In this document: positions 30,671-43,712 of the stretch, piece after piece | Position numbering within the stretch: the stretch's first letter is position 1 | How the letters are laid out: every line of letters starts with the position of its first letter | Made by a program: the position numbers and the translations under genes | Notes under the pieces: model-generated | Seen by the model: only the letters and a program-made list of their open reading frames with translations | Told to the model about the DNA's origin: nothing | The model's database searches: none | Origin: Rotaria socialis | Taxonomy: Eukaryota > Rotifera > Eurotatoria > Philodinida > Philodinidae | Length of the DNA: 64,000 nucleotides | Direction: 5' to 3' | Assembly: GCA_905331475.1 (NCBI GenBank) | Contig: CAJNYU010002345.1 | Coordinates: 86,416 to 150,415, forward strand

Positions 30671-32801
30671 ATGCGATCTGTTTTCTTTATTGCTTTATTG
30701 ATTGGTCTAACGGCAGTTGCTACTGCCGAGGATGTACTCGTCTTCACTGATAATGATTTCGAGACTAAAATTAACCAACATGATATCATTCTTGTTAAGT
30801 TTTATGCACCATGGTGTGGTCATTGTAAGTTATAAAGCAGAAAGTTTATGGGTATATATAAAACTATTTTCTCTCTGTCAGGCAAACGGCTTGCACCTGA
30901 ATATGACAAAGCTGCCACGATTTTACTTAAGACTGATCCACCTGTAGCTTTAGCTAAGGTAAGTAAAAAACAGATTTTGAATGATTAACACACTAAAGTT
31001 GATGTTTTTAATTCAGGTTGATTGTACTGTTGAAACTAAAATCTGTGGTAAACATGGTGTCAGTGGTTATCCAAGTATGTTGTTGGCTTTTCCCCATCAA
31101 TAGTCTTTACACATTGTAATTCATTTATACTTTAGCATTAAAGATCTTTAAAAATGGTGAATTCGCTGAAGATTACAATGGTCCCCGAGAAGCCGGTATG
31201 TTGAATTAATTTTCTTGAGAATAAATAAAAAAATTATTTTTTATTTCTATTAGATGGTATTGTTTCAACAATGAGATCAAAAGCCGGTCCATCATATCGC
31301 GTACTTGAAAACTTAGCTGATTATGAAAAATATTTAGACAATACAGAACCAAGCATTATCGGTATGTATTTTATCGAAAATTAAACAACAACAGAAAAGC
31401 TGAATTTGCCTTATAATTTCAAATAGGTTATTTCAGTAGTGAAACTAGTTCATTGAAAGATGACCTTGTTAAAGCTGCTGGTCAATTATCGGAGAAATTC
31501 CGTTTTGCTTATACAACATCATATGAAATTCTTGGTAACGTTGAATATTCAAAGTAGGAAATAATGCTCGTTTATTCAAATATAATAATTTATCGATTTC
31601 ATACTTTAGTAAAATTGTTATTCATCAACCAAAACGATTACAAACCAAACTTGAAAATTCTTTTGTAGTTGTTGAAGCTACCGGTAATGCAATTAAATCA
31701 TTTATTCTAGAAGAAATGTAAGATTTTCCTTCTGACAATTAAACTACATTCATCAATATATAAATTTATTTTAGTCATGGTCTTGTTGGTCATCGTACAC
31801 CATCGAATTTCGGTGATTTTTCGAAACCAACTGTTGTTATCTATTATAATGTTGATTATGTTCGTGATACCAAGGGAACAAACTATGTTCGTAATCGTAT
31901 ATTAAAAGTAGCTAAAAAATTAGCTGATGAAAATGTCAAAGTTACTTTTGCTGTCAGCAATGCTGAAGAACTTCGTCATGAATTAACCGAATTCGGAGTT
32001 AATGATATTAAAAAAGATGGCAAATATGTTCTTGCTCGTGGTCCAGCTGGTGAAAAATATAAAATGTCAAAAGATTTTACTTATGAACTTCTTGAAGAAT
32101 TCGCCCGTGCCGTTGCTAGCGGTGATCATGAGCAATATATCAAGTCTCAACCTGTACCCGAACAAACTGATGATGTCAAAGTTGTTGTTGGAAAGAACTT
32201 CAACGATATTGTTAACGATGATACCAAAGATGTTCTCATCGAATTCTATGCACCATGGTAAAAAACGAGAACTTTTGTCGTTGTATTGATTTTTAATTCA
32301 ATGTTTTTCTTTCTATTTTTCTAGGTGTGGTCATTGGTAAGATCAAATAACTTTTTTTTGTTATGACAACATATTATTTTCTTTAGTAAATCACTTGCTC
32401 CTAAATATGATGAATTAGCTAAGAAATTAAAGAAAGAAACAAATATTGTTATGTAAGATGAAAAATAAATATTTGAATTTTCTTTTTATTCATCGATATT
32501 TTCTCTTGGTTTCTAGTGCTAAAATGGATGCTACTGAAAACGATGTTCCACCTGCATATGAAGTTCAAGGATTTCCAACAATTTACTTCGCACCTAAGAA
32601 TAGCAAAAGTAGTCCACGCAGATATGAAGTTCGTTCTTTGTTATTTTTTCCAAGAAAATGTTTTAAATCAATTATTTCTAGGGTGGACGTGAAGTTGACG
32701 ATTTCATTAAATACTTGGCTAAAGAAGCTACTGAACCTCTTAACGGTTATGATCGTAACGGATCAAAGAAGAGCAAAAAGGCAGCCGACGACGAACTCTA
32801 A
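30671..32801 (+). CDS. PDIA3: Protein disulfide isomerase A3 (ERp57-like)
   Basis: Forms and rearranges disulfides in ER glycoproteins. The signal peptide is [19 protein letters not shown], followed by thioredoxin domain a with WCGHC (Cys pair about residue 52-55), the b and b' domains ([20 protein letters not shown] is typical of ERp57) and domain a' with the second WCGHC. The C-terminus is Lys-rich and ends AADDEL, a KDEL-type retrieval signal; vertebrate ERp57 ends QEDL. At least 11 short exons. The first active site is split by an intron after CAT-T (donor at about 30825, acceptor CTGTCAG). The second lies almost entirely in a 12-nt exon. The AATAAA at about 32841 marks the 3' end. The start was chosen by the signal peptide. 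Confidence 0.97.
32325..32336 (+). other. 12-nt microexon carrying the second CGHC active site of PDIA3
   Basis: The exon GTGTGGTCATTG is preceded by CTATTTTTCTAG and followed by GTAAGATC. The upstream exon ends ...CCATG at GTAAAAAA and the downstream exon starts TAAATCACTTGC after TTTCTTTAG. Joining them restores Trp-Cys-Gly-His-Cys-Lys exactly, so the microexon supplies the third base of the Trp codon, Cys, Gly, His and two bases of the second Cys. Skipping it keeps the frame (12 nt) but deletes the catalytic motif. Confidence 0.9.
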
Positions 32802-33302
32802 ACGAACAATAAAAATATTACCATTATTCTTTATCTCTTGAATAAAATCATTTGTGGGTTTTTTTTTCTTTGCTCCCGCTTTGTTATCATCATACTCAGT
32901 TTTTTTTCTTCATTCCATATGTTCCTCTGTTATTTATACTTGTAGCTGAGACGCTGTGTGGGGTGTGAATTTTTTCTATTTGTCCATGCCATGTAATAAC
33001 AACAAAAATCTCTATTATTGTTCGCTTCTTATTTCTTATACCAAACGGTACATATTTACGAAACAAAAGTTTTATGTGTAGTATTGATTCGACATTCTCT
33101 TTTGATATATTATTAACATGCTGATTTTTTCCAGTGTATACTCAAGAAAAAAAATTACGATACTTCATCATGATAAAAAAAAAGAAATGATGTGTTCTTT
33201 TGCTTTTTGATCGGATATTTTCATATGGGAAAAATTAGATGAATGAAAAATTTTTGAGATTGAATAAAAAACGAATTCATGCCAAAATTATTCTGGTAGC
33301 TT
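32802..33302. other. Intergenic between PDIA3 and the F-box gene
   Basis: About 500 bp holding the PDIA3 3' UTR and polyadenylation signal and the upstream region of the next gene. TTTTTGT-rich, with no gene. Confidence 0.5.
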
Positions 33303-34568
33303 ATGTTTTCTTTTGTAGTTATGATTTCATCTGAAATAAATTTCATTGATGAATTATCTTATCGTCAAATTCAATGTGAATTAAAAAAACGTCGTTTAAG
33401 TTCAACTGGCAAGAAAATTATCATTGTAAAACGATTGAAAGTTGCATATGAGAATGAAATAATAAAAAGTATGCCAATTAATAATATTTTTTTTATTATT
33501 GAGATGTACTTATTTTGTATTGAGTAATTAGATCAATTATCAAATGTAACAAAATTTCATGATCTTCCAAATGAAATCTATCGAGAAATATTCGATTATT
33601 TATGTTCGTTCGATATTATGCATTCATTCCATGGGCTTAATCATCGTTTAAGTGAAGTCATTCGAGACATTCCAATGAAATTAAATTTTAATGATTTATC
33701 TCAAATTGAGTATAAACGTGTATTAAAACATGTTGTACCGAAAATAATTGATCAATCGGTGTCTATAGAAATAGGACAATCCTATAAAATGAATCGTTGC
33801 TTTTCTTCTTTGTATAGTTCAGAATCTCTTATTGATTCGTTTATTCAATCATTAGATTTTAATCAATTCGTTAATCTTCAATTTCTTTCACTCACTTCAC
33901 CTAGTCAAAGTCAATTAAAATTATTGTCTTCAGTTATACCAAATATGCTATCGCTTCGTTCATTACGACTTCTAGAACAAAATGATTTAAGTAAATTAAA
34001 TGAAACAATTTGTAAACTTGTACTTGCAAATAATTCTTATTGTTCGCACGATAAACGTTGCCATCGTAAACATCTTTTCATCGAAACAAATCTTCCATTT
34101 AAAACTCTTACTCTTCTTCATAAATATTTTATTAACAAAATTTCATTTGACTGCATACAAATAGATATTCGTTGTGCATTGTTTTATCATCCTCGTGCAT
34201 TAACACATATTGATTGTAATGGCCTATCTAATCTTATATCAAATATGACTTATTTTAAAATCGATATGAAATATGGAACATTTCAAACAACGTTCGATTT
34301 CATTCAACGTTTTTCAACGATACATCATCTATCTGTTAAAACTGTTTTAGAAGCATATGCGAATGGACATCAGTGGGCTGAGTTACTTGCTCAAATGCCA
34401 AATCTAATCAAACTTGATCTTGATATTCATTTTGATTCGTATAAATCTGATCAAGAATTACAAACGTTTCAAACAAAGTTTTGGTCGGAACGTCAATGGA
34501 TTGTTCAATTTGTTGAAAGTCACCATTTTAGTTCTTCCAACTGTAAAATTATACATCACAGTATTTAA
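33303..34568 (+). CDS. F-box protein with an N-terminal SAP domain
   Basis: Exon 1 encodes a SAP motif (ELSYRQIQCELKKRRLSSTG, KKIIIVKRL), a DNA/chromatin-binding helix pair. A 63-bp intron (GTATGCC to AATTAG, ending at 33530) joins exon 2, which begins with DQLSNVTKFHDLPNEIYREI and FDYLCSFDIMHSFHGLNHR, an F-box. The remaining 270 residues are Leu-rich with loose repeats (LQFLSLTS, LRSLRLLEQ, LIKLDLDI), as in F-box proteins of the LRR type. F-boxes recruit substrates to SCF ubiquitin ligases through Skp1. The start may be ATG 33303 or 33321; TTTTGTAG precedes the latter, so a 5' non-coding exon is possible. The substrate is unknown. Confidence 0.85.
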
Positions 34569-34697
34569 ATTCGATGATATATTATATACAGTACTTTTAT
34601 TTTTGTTATATAAAAATAAAACAATAGAATCATTCAGATACCTAAAGAATTGTATTTATTAGCTGTTGTAGATAAATTATTTTTTCTTAAAAATAAA

Positions 34698-37600
34698 ATG
34701 GCATCATCAACAAGTGCAGATCCAACAGTCATAGCTAAAGAAATCAAAGCACAATTAAAACAAGCTCGAGAAGTTTTCAATCAAAAAGATTATAGTGCAG
34801 CTCTGAAATTATGCGAAGTAAGATTTTTAAATTTCATAACACTGTATATAAACACTTGAATACACTATAGGCAATTGTTAAAAAAGATAAAACTTGCTAT
34901 ACAGGTTGGATTATGATTGCTGCTTGTGCACAAGAATTAAAACAATTTCATCAAGCTGAATCTGCTTTGCATAAAGCAATTGAACTCGATGAAAATCAAT
35001 CGGTTGTTTATCAAGTAGAGTTGATTGTGAAGATTGCGACTATGCATTGATATTTTCTTCGATAGGGTATTGTACAATTAAGTGAACGTGCACCAGGCTT
35101 TCTAAATGAAAGTGATATTACAAGTGCATTTCGAAAATTATGTTCACTAACTCGTCCAACGTATGTTAAAAATCGAATGTGTAATGTTCAACATAATTTA
35201 CATAACTATTAATCAATAGGGATCCAACAAAATTCTTTGATCATGCAAAAAAATATATTGAATATTTAAAGAAAAAAATCGAAGTTCAACCTGTAACTAC
35301 AAATGAACAAACTAATCCATATCGAATACAATTAGCTGAACTTTGTAAGGAAATCGTTGAAGAAAAACGTCTCCAATTAAATCAAGACGACGAACGACAC
35401 TATCGATTATTGTCTACGGAAATACTTGCAACAATGAAAACAATTTCAACGATTCTAAATGAATTTGTTAGTTGTAAAATAAAAACAAGTTGTTGTCTGT
35501 TTATAAATAGTTTATTAATTTCAGTTAAGTAGTAACTATTTTTGGCTTTCACAAAGTAGTTCAGATAATATTCTACGTTTAAATTATTATGAAAAATATA
35601 TTCAATCAATTTGTCAAGTAAGAAAATCTTGGAAATGAAATTTAATTTTATTCACAAAAAAAGAATTTACAATTTCTTTAGATGGGCCGCTCTAGTGCTG
35701 ATATAGTTGATTATTGTAATGAATGTCTAGCACTATTTCCGAATTCAAGAATAGCTCAAAATACTATAATAATTATTAATCTTGAAACATTATTACCGCA
35801 AATATGTAAAATTGTCAAGCAGCTTTTATTCTTTCTAAATATTTGATTTTATGCTTTAGACGATTCATTGGCACCTATAGCAAAATTAACTGATGCATTA
35901 AATCGTATTCGTTCAGATGAAAATAGTCAAATATCAATACCAGCTATTTGTGGTAAAGCTTATTTTTCTATTCGAAATGGGAAATATTCAACTGCACTCG
36001 AATCATTGCTTAATCTCAATGAAGAAGATGGTTATCATCTTGTTATTATTTTCAAAATGGTTTGTTATGCTCATTTACATATTATTAAAGAGACAATAGA
36101 TATGGTCAGTATCGGTAAGTTCACTAGAAAAGAAACGGCCTAGATATGGATGATAATAATAAGCTTTATTGTTTTAGCACGTACAAAATTGACAAATTTT
36201 ATTGTGAAAGATGTTGTATCATCGATTGAATCATTAATAGATCTTTGTTTAGCTCTGATTACATATGATCAGGGTCTTTATGAAAAATCTATTCAATTAT
36301 TTGAGAAAGTATTGTATTTTAAAAATATGAAAATTTATGCGATGATCTTTGTCTATATTAGCTTCATCATGTAACCAATAAGTTTCATAATCGAGCCGTT
36401 TATGGTCAATTCAATGCTTATATCAAGCTAAATAAACCCATCGAGGGTCGTACATGCTACGATACAATAAAAGATAATTTGGAATCAAATCAAGAATTAT
36501 CCTGTCGTCTTCAATTAGCTCAACTTGAAGAATATCCTAGTGAACTTCTTAAAATGTATGTTATACTTCAAAAAGAAAATCATCCTAAAATTTGACTTTT
36601 TTGTTTCTGAAATCTTTCAGAGTGCAAGCTGCACTGAAGGAAGCTAATGAAAATGAAGAATTATTTGAATTAACTGTTCAAGGATGGTTATCAGTTGGAC
36701 AAGCTTATCTATCTATTCAACGTTCGAATGATATGTTTGATAAAGATCAATGTAAATATGCATTTGATAAGGTTAGTCGTAAACGAGAGAGAAAACATTC
36801 TTCCTTTCAGTATAATTTGTTTAAATTCAATTTAGGCCATTGAACTGGATGAATATTTTTGGGAAAGTTATGCATGTTTAAGTAGATATTATAATGAAAT
36901 AGAACAAAGCTTACCGGAAGCATTAGCCTATTCAAAGCGTGCTTTTGAATTAAATGAAAATATTGAAAGTGTACAAATAACTTATGTTGATAATCTTCTG
37001 CAGGCTGAACAAATCGTAAATTCAGTATTTTCGTTTTCATGGCTTTATTTTTTGTTTTTATTTAGTATGACGCAATAGAAATCCTTGAACGTATACTTGC
37101 TATGAATAATATGAAAACATGGGCACATTTTCGATATGGACTTGTTTCTCTTCGAATAAATAATGTTTATAATGCTGTAAAAGCATTACAAATTGTTTCT
37201 CGGCGGCCGCCTGTTTCTGGGTAAGAATCTGCTGTAGGAATTCTCAGGCAGAGCGGAATTATTAAATTCAGCAACTTATGAAGATTTCGTTTCTCACAGA
37301 ACAAAAGATTCTTCGCTTTGTCAAGAAATCTTTCTTGTCTCTTTATTTCAGAGCTACTTGGTCAGCATTAGGTGATGCACACTTACATACAAACAATTTA
37401 AAAACAGCATTGAGTTGTTATCATAAAGCAACATCATTAGAACGTGAAACACTTTATTCGTTAACGAGACAAGCATTTACTATGACATTACTCGGTCGTT
37501 TCATTGAAGCTATTTCATTGTTTGATAAAGTTATCGATCAATCACCGAAATATCTTCTAGCTCGAAAAGGTTCTATATTTGTATTCGTGGGTTTTCTAGT

Positions 37601-40552
37601 TTATCTATTTTGTTTTCTTAGGGAAAGGTGAAGCTCATCTTTATCTTGCTATTCAACAAGTAGGACTTTATAAAGATCAATCAGCGGTTATTCAAGTTCA
37701 ACAATCACTTACAGTAAGTTCTAAAATTAAATTCCTTATGGTTAATAAATATCTCTAAATAAAAGGCATTTCATGATGCTGTATGTTTGCAATCTAATTA
37801 TGCTTGTTTATGGAAAAAATATGGTGATGCATGTATGCTTCTTCATCCAGTTAATGATGATTTAATTTATATACGTTTACCATCCTTAACAAAAAAATTC
37901 GATGAAAATAAAATCAAAGATCCTGATGGTTGTATTGTTTTAAGAAAAATCGATCTTCTTCAACGTGCACAAAAGTATTCATAGATTTTTCTCTTCCGTT
38001 ATATATTCTTTTCTACGATAGATGTTACATGCAAGCAATTCGTCTTAAATCACGTTCGGCAGTCTATTGGTCATGTCTTGCTCAATGTGTTTATATTCAA
38101 GCTCGTCATAATTCAGATGAGCAACGCATGCTTATGTTAGCATTGGAATACATGAAAGTAGCAATTTCATTAAAACCTAATGATCATTTAATTTGGAATG
38201 CACTTGGTGTTATTGCAGCACATCCAGGTAGATGAGAAGATTCTTTCGGCGGAATTTCTTGCTTAATTTTCATAAACAGACGACAGTGTAATACATTGTT
38301 TTCTAAATCTTAATCAGTAGAGTCATTTCTTCAGTTTTTTTGTTATAGTTAGATCAAAGAATTACGAAATTCATAATGTCTCGATTATTTGAGAATGTAT
38401 CAAAACATTTGTTCCGATAGTTCTCAAATCAAAATAGGAATAAAGAATAATTTAAATGTATACTTATTTGTTTTAGCGATGAATGAGTCTGGTTTAGCCC
38501 AACATTGCTTTTTTAAATCACTTCAATTACAACGATCGGCTGTCGTCTATACAAATCTTGGTTTTCTTTATTATCGTCATGAAAATATAGACTTAGCAAA
38601 TAAAGCATTTTCTAAAGCTCAACAAACTGATCCAACACATTCATTAGCTTGGATTGGACAAGTATGAATCTTTATTTTTCTCAGAATTTATTCTGATTTA
38701 ATTAAATGATTCTATTCGTAGGCACTTATTGCTGAAAAAATTGATTATAATGAATCGATTGATCTCTATCGTCATTGTGTTGATCTTTCGAATCATGTAA
38801 AGAATAAACTAATAATAAGTTTTTAAGAGAGGAAAAAAATGTCTTCTCTTTTCTCTTTAGTCTCAAGGTTTATATGGTTATGGAAAAGCAATTGCACATC
38901 TTCTTATCAAACCAAATAGCAAGTCAACTGATATTTATCGATATTCAGTTGACTATTTGAACGGTAATCAACGGGCAGCAGACGCATTAACAAAATATAT
39001 TCGTAAGTGCTTTCTTTTTGTTTTTTTTATTAGTTTAAATTATTTTAATTCAAAATTATTTATAGAACGAAATCCAGCAGATATAAATGCCTTACAGTGT
39101 TTGGCTATTCTACATGAATTCAACCAACGGTTTACTCAAGCAGCCAATGCTTATAAACTGTAATTAAATCATCATTTAGTTTCAAATTGAAATTTTCATT
39201 TTTCATTTAGTGCTTTGAGCCATATGAATCAACAAAATGAATCATCAAATGTGATACGAAATGATTACGCACGTGTAAAATGGTATGAAGTAAAGGCGAA
39301 ATATATAAATCATTATGTTTTATTGTTGTAGTCGAAGTGGTGATACCCAATTGGATGCGTTCGTTGTAACAGATAATAAACTAACATTGCTGAATGTTCT
39401 TTGGTTAGCAGTAGCTTATGGAAAAATGAATAAGCAAACAGAGGCTATTGAAAGTTTGTTTTCATTAATTGAAAAATGGTTTTGGAATTGTTTTTCTTTT
39501 GAAATTTAGTTTTAAAAAGTGTTATTGATGATTCTGCAACTTCAAATAAAGATCGTTCAGTTCTATTAACTTTTCTTGGACTTCATCAACGTAAAATCGA
39601 CCCACAGGCAGCGGTTAAAACTCTTTTCAAAAGGTTTTTGCTTTGTTTTATTCTTACATTAATAATAACACAATAGTCTATTTTAGTTACTCAACTAAAC
39701 CTGTGTGTTCAAGTGCAGTAACTGCACTTTGTGCAATGGGTATGATCATAGCGGATAATCGAATATCAGCAGCAGCTCTAAAAGAAATGTCCAAACCGAC
39801 AGATTCAAATTATACAATGGATATACACTTATTAACATGCTTATCAATGTTGTTGTCTGTAAGTTGATTGTAATATTTAGGAACTCAATGTGTTTCTGTA
39901 TGTATTTTCATAATTTAGAATAAAACTCGTGAAGTTTATAGTTATACAATGAATGTTGTTTGTTACTATCCATGGTTAACATGGACATGGATATTAGCTT
40001 TAATTGCTCGTATTCAAACAGGAAATCCAAAAGGTGTATTACAAATGATTGAAGGAATTTGTTACTCGAATTTTTCGGCCGTTGATGAGGTTTGACGAAG
40101 ATGTTTTTATTAATAATTGTTGTTTATTTTCTTTCTATTGTTTTACAGAAAATGGCAATATTTGTTGCTAAAGCATTACATCATATATCAGTAGAACGTA
40201 ATGAACATATTTTACATCTATTTCAAATGTTAATCATGCGTCGGCCAGGTACTTTTTTTCTAGATTTGAGCTATGATTTATCAGCACTATTTTTAAAGAG
40301 TGTGTATTAGTTTAAAAACCCTTGTCGTTCGTTACTGATCTCAAGCGATAATCATAACTCTATTGAAAGTCATCGTTGGAATTTCTATATGCGTAGTTAT
40401 TCATAGGACAAATCTGATTCCAAACAGACTTTGCTTTTTTTCCTACAATCATTTGTTTTTCTTTACGTTTAGCTCTACTTGATTTACGAATCTCATTGGC
40501 ACAATATATTCAAAATTTCGATTCATCGTTTGGTCAATCTTTACTTCCTTAA
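34698..40552 (+). CDS. TTC37: Superkiller complex TPR subunit (SKI3/TTC37-like)
   Basis: A protein of roughly 1,400 residues made almost wholly of TPR repeats, split over some 25 short exons. It begins MASSTSADPTVIAKEIKAQL with a first repeat FNQKDYSAALKLCEAIVKKD. Later repeats include LTRQAFTMTLLGRFIEAISL, SAVYWSCLAQCVYIQA, LKPNDHLIWNALGVIAAHP, VVYTNLGFLYYRHENIDLA and FSKAQQTDPTHSLAWIGQ, and it ends QNFDSSFGQSLLP. Length, repeat order and the single-copy look fit SKI3, the scaffold of the cytoplasmic helicase complex that feeds RNA to the exosome. Introns are 50-70 bp apart from a few of about 200 bp (37221-37350, 38230-38476, 40246-40470). The start ATG is preceded by TAAAAATAAA. Another long TPR protein cannot be fully excluded. 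Confidence 0.8.
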
Positions 40553-40869
40553 ACTATCTCTGTGATTGTTACTTTTTTTCATTTCTATGTAAATAAACAT
40601 CTTTTTTAGCGATGAAAACTACAAACATATAAATGTGTATAGATGGAATGACCAACTGTTTCTTTAAATCAAATAAACACTTATCACGAAACTCAACATA
40701 CAACATAAACATAAGCGAACAGAAGAAAAAAATACATAGATAAATTAAAAAAGATAGTTGAAGTACACATAGAATTTTGTAGGTTTGATAGATAAATAAT
40801 AAGGAAGGATAAGACAAGAAAACAAAAGAATTAAAATGCAATTGAATGAAGAAGAGACAGTTCGATAGT

Positions 40870-42379
40870 TTAATCAGCCTTTAATCTTGGTGTTGTCATA
40901 CGATAGATAATTGTATCCGCTCCTGGATCTAATGTTAAAAATACATAGGCTATACTAATAACAATTAATGCTAAAACCAATGAGGTCCAAAAGAATAAAT
41001 TGAACATAACTGGATATTCATCGGAATACATTGTTGCAATTGTTACATTTTTACTCTAAATATGTTATAGAATATTTTCATAGATGCAGTAGAATACTAA
41101 AATTTCAAGGGCTTACAACTTGCGTAGTTTGTCGTGCTCGACGAACACGTGCAATCTCTTTTGTTGCTAATGTCATTGCTAATGTTTGTGGATTTTTTGC
41201 AATAATCTATTTAGAATTTCAAATCAAATATATTCTGGTTTGATATTAAATGCTCTTACTTGATCAATGGTAGTCTTCAATTGATTTTGTAATTGTTCCG
41301 ATGATTTATCATCTTTACAATCTTCACAAACAATTACAATGTATTTAATTGAAGCCTGATGAAAAATAAAAATTAGTTTTAATTGAATTTCTAGAATTTC
41401 CTTTACCTGATCATTCATTTGTGATATTTGAGTTTTAAGTGTTTGTTCAAGATTATCCATATCCGATTTTGAATTCTAAACATAATAATTGTACAAGGTA
41501 AGTGACAGAAAATTCAAGTAGCTATGTTCTATTCCAATAAAATGAACTGAATTTCTCATCAGATCAATCATCGGGATGTGTTTTTATATTTCCTATTTGG
41601 GCATGTAGGTCATTCCTACGTCAACCTATTAGATATCGATTTGGATTCTATTATTATACTTTTGAAGTTTGTAAAATGAGTTGCTCTTATAAACGCATTT
41701 TTCAATGTCACTTATCAATCTATTTCAGTCATCGTATATGAATGATCATTGACATCGCTTGCTATAAAAAATCCCAATATTATCTTAAGATATACTTACA
41801 ATTAAAATTGATCCAATATTCAAAGTATCTTGATTACCAATTCGGCTTAATTTTGAATGAATTGAATTGATGTCGAATTCATCGTCCTAGAAAATCTCTT
41901 ATTAAAGAAAGAAATTATTTTGTAAATGACTTACGTCTTCTAATGCAGTACCATTATTAAATAAATTATCGAAACCTTCAACATGAAATAGCCAAGTAGA
42001 TGATGGAATTTCAAGTGGACGACTTGAATAGAAAAATGGTTGTTCTTGTTGATCTGTCTATTTAATATAATACAATAAAGATAAAATACAAAACTTAACA
42101 ATGAACAAAAAAAAACATTTATATACCTGATCTGGTGATAGACCTAATAGTGTTGCTAAATTATTAGCAAAATTTGATATTGTTATTCGATTTACATTTT
42201 CATTATCTTTAGTCGAAGCCAGTGAAAGATAATTTGGTTGATTATGCACTTGACATTGACCAGCTTCAATAGAATCTAAATAGAATATCACTATGATTAA
42301 AAAAAGAAAAGGATTTATTAGAGCAGATTCACTTACAGATCAACGATGAAATGAGAATGAATGTCAGAAAAAAATGCAT
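40870..42379 (-). CDS. ATP6AP2: V-ATPase accessory subunit ATP6AP2 (renin receptor homologue)
   Basis: Type I membrane protein required for V-ATPase assembly; in vertebrates it also binds (pro)renin. The signal peptide is MHFFLTFILISSLI (42379). The luminal part includes NVNRITISNFANNLATLLGL, STWLFHVEGFDNLFNNGTA and KYIVIVCEDCKDDKSSEQL. The C-terminal exon gives a short YSDEYPVMFNLFFW lead, the transmembrane helix (LVLALIVISIAYVFL) and a cytosolic tail TLDPGADTIIYRMTTPRLKAD, which closely follows the conserved DPGxDSIIYRMT ending of ATP6AP2. Eight or so exons. Convergent with the TPR gene, the stops lying about 320 bp apart. Confidence 0.93.
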
Positions 42380-42647
42380 TTCTAAAACTGAAATAAAATG
42401 CTGATGTTTACTCAAGCGAAACACCAAGTATACCGATATGACTATGCAGACACCTCTGATACGAAAAATAGAATAAAAGAAAACAGATCTGTTGATAAAA
42501 AATTTTGTCTCACTTCTCATTCTCATTCTCATTTATTTTTCAGTTTTATTTTTGACAAATAACAACAAAGGTTCGATAGAGGTCGTATGCATGCGAATCA
42601 ACATGATTCTCTCAAAATACATATATTTATATTTATATAGAAACAAT

Positions 42648-43712
42648 TTATTTTCTCTCAGTCTGTTCTCGCAAATTGAATTGTCTAGGACTTCGCACTT
42701 GTATAATCTCCATTGCTAGGATATTCATTTCATTGGAATGCACTGGAATGCGGCATAGTCGTTTAAATAAGAGCAGTGCTTGATGTCGAAATATACTTGA
42801 TGAATAATAATATAAATAAAAATTCAATGCTAAAGTTGCATAAGATGGTATTCGTAGAATATCAAATAGAAATCCAAGTTCATCATAATGTTCACTTTTA
42901 CCATAGGTTTGTGATATGTATGGATAGATAATGATCGTTATTGATACTGGAAAATTACATGTAATCAATGATAATGAGCTTATTAGGAGAAATTTTGTTA
43001 GCGAACGATCAAGATTCCGATGGCCAAATTTTAAACGTCTTTTATGTTGATCATTTATAATAAAAATGTTACAGGATGTAACAATAATAAATGGTAATAA
43101 GACAAACGTAGTTAAATCAATCCATGGCCAAATGTTTTCAAAAAAATAAACATAACTCGGATAAGCTGGATTTGGATCACAGTTATCAGCAGCGTCAAGC
43201 GTAAAATCTCCAATGAATTTTGATGCAAGATGAATATTTTTTAAAATAAGAATAATCGTTATAAAACCTGCAACTTTTATGTTTAATTTATTTGTACAAT
43301 GAATTCGTGATTTAAAAGGAAATTTTACTTTAAGAAATCGATCGACAGATATAGCTACGATCATCCATGAAACCATATCTGTCGATGTATATACAAGAAA
43401 ATTACGAGTACGACAATAAATAGCGTAAGGTATCGAAATATTATAGCCAATAGTTAAACAATGATGAAGACCACCAATTAATGCAATGGAATCCGATATA
43501 GCAAGTAAAAGAAAATAAATACCACATGAATTTTGACTTAATTCAGTAATAGAAAAAACTAATGACGAAAGTAAATTACCAATGAGACCAATGATAAATA
43601 TAATAGGATAAATAATCATGTAGATATAACGAATCAATTCTTCGAAATCGTTATTAACCGAAAGTGTGAACGTACAATTTAAATATGAATTCTTAATACA
43701 TGTTTCATTCAT
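42648..43712 (-). CDS. Rhodopsin-like G-protein-coupled receptor, copy 1
   Basis: A single-exon, seven-transmembrane receptor of 354 residues. The N-terminus has N-glycosylation sequons (NET, NCT). TM1 contains GLIGNLLSSLVFS (family A Asn). TM3 begins after YCRTRNF (the Cys for the extracellular disulfide) and ends ISVDRFLKVKFP, a DRY variant. TM4 follows a Lys-rich loop, TM5 is WIDLTTFVLLPFIIV, TM6 lacks the usual CWxP and reads ITCNFPVSITIII, and TM7 is NFYLYYYSSSIFRHQ, an altered NPxxY. Closest relative in the window is the receptor at 49259-50362. The ligand is unknown; the group resembles invertebrate peptide/orphan receptors. An ATG at 43712 opens the frame. Confidence 0.9.
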   Translation of the reverse strand: MNETCIKNSYLNCTFTLSVNNDFEELIRYIYMIIYPIIFIIGLIGNLLSSLVFSITELSQNSCGIYFLLLAISDSIALIGGLHHCLTIGYNISIPYAIYCRTRNFLVYTSTDMVSWMIVAISVDRFLKVKFPFKSRIHCTNKLNIKVAGFITIILILKNIHLASKFIGDFTLDAADNCDPNPAYPSYVYFFENIWPWIDLTTFVLLPFIIVTSCNIFIINDQHKRRLKFGHRNLDRSLTKFLLISSLSLITCNFPVSITIIIYPYISQTYGKSEHYDELGFLFDILRIPSYATLALNFYLYYYSSSIFRHQALLLFKRLCRIPVHSNEMNILAMEIIQVRSPRQFNLREQTERK

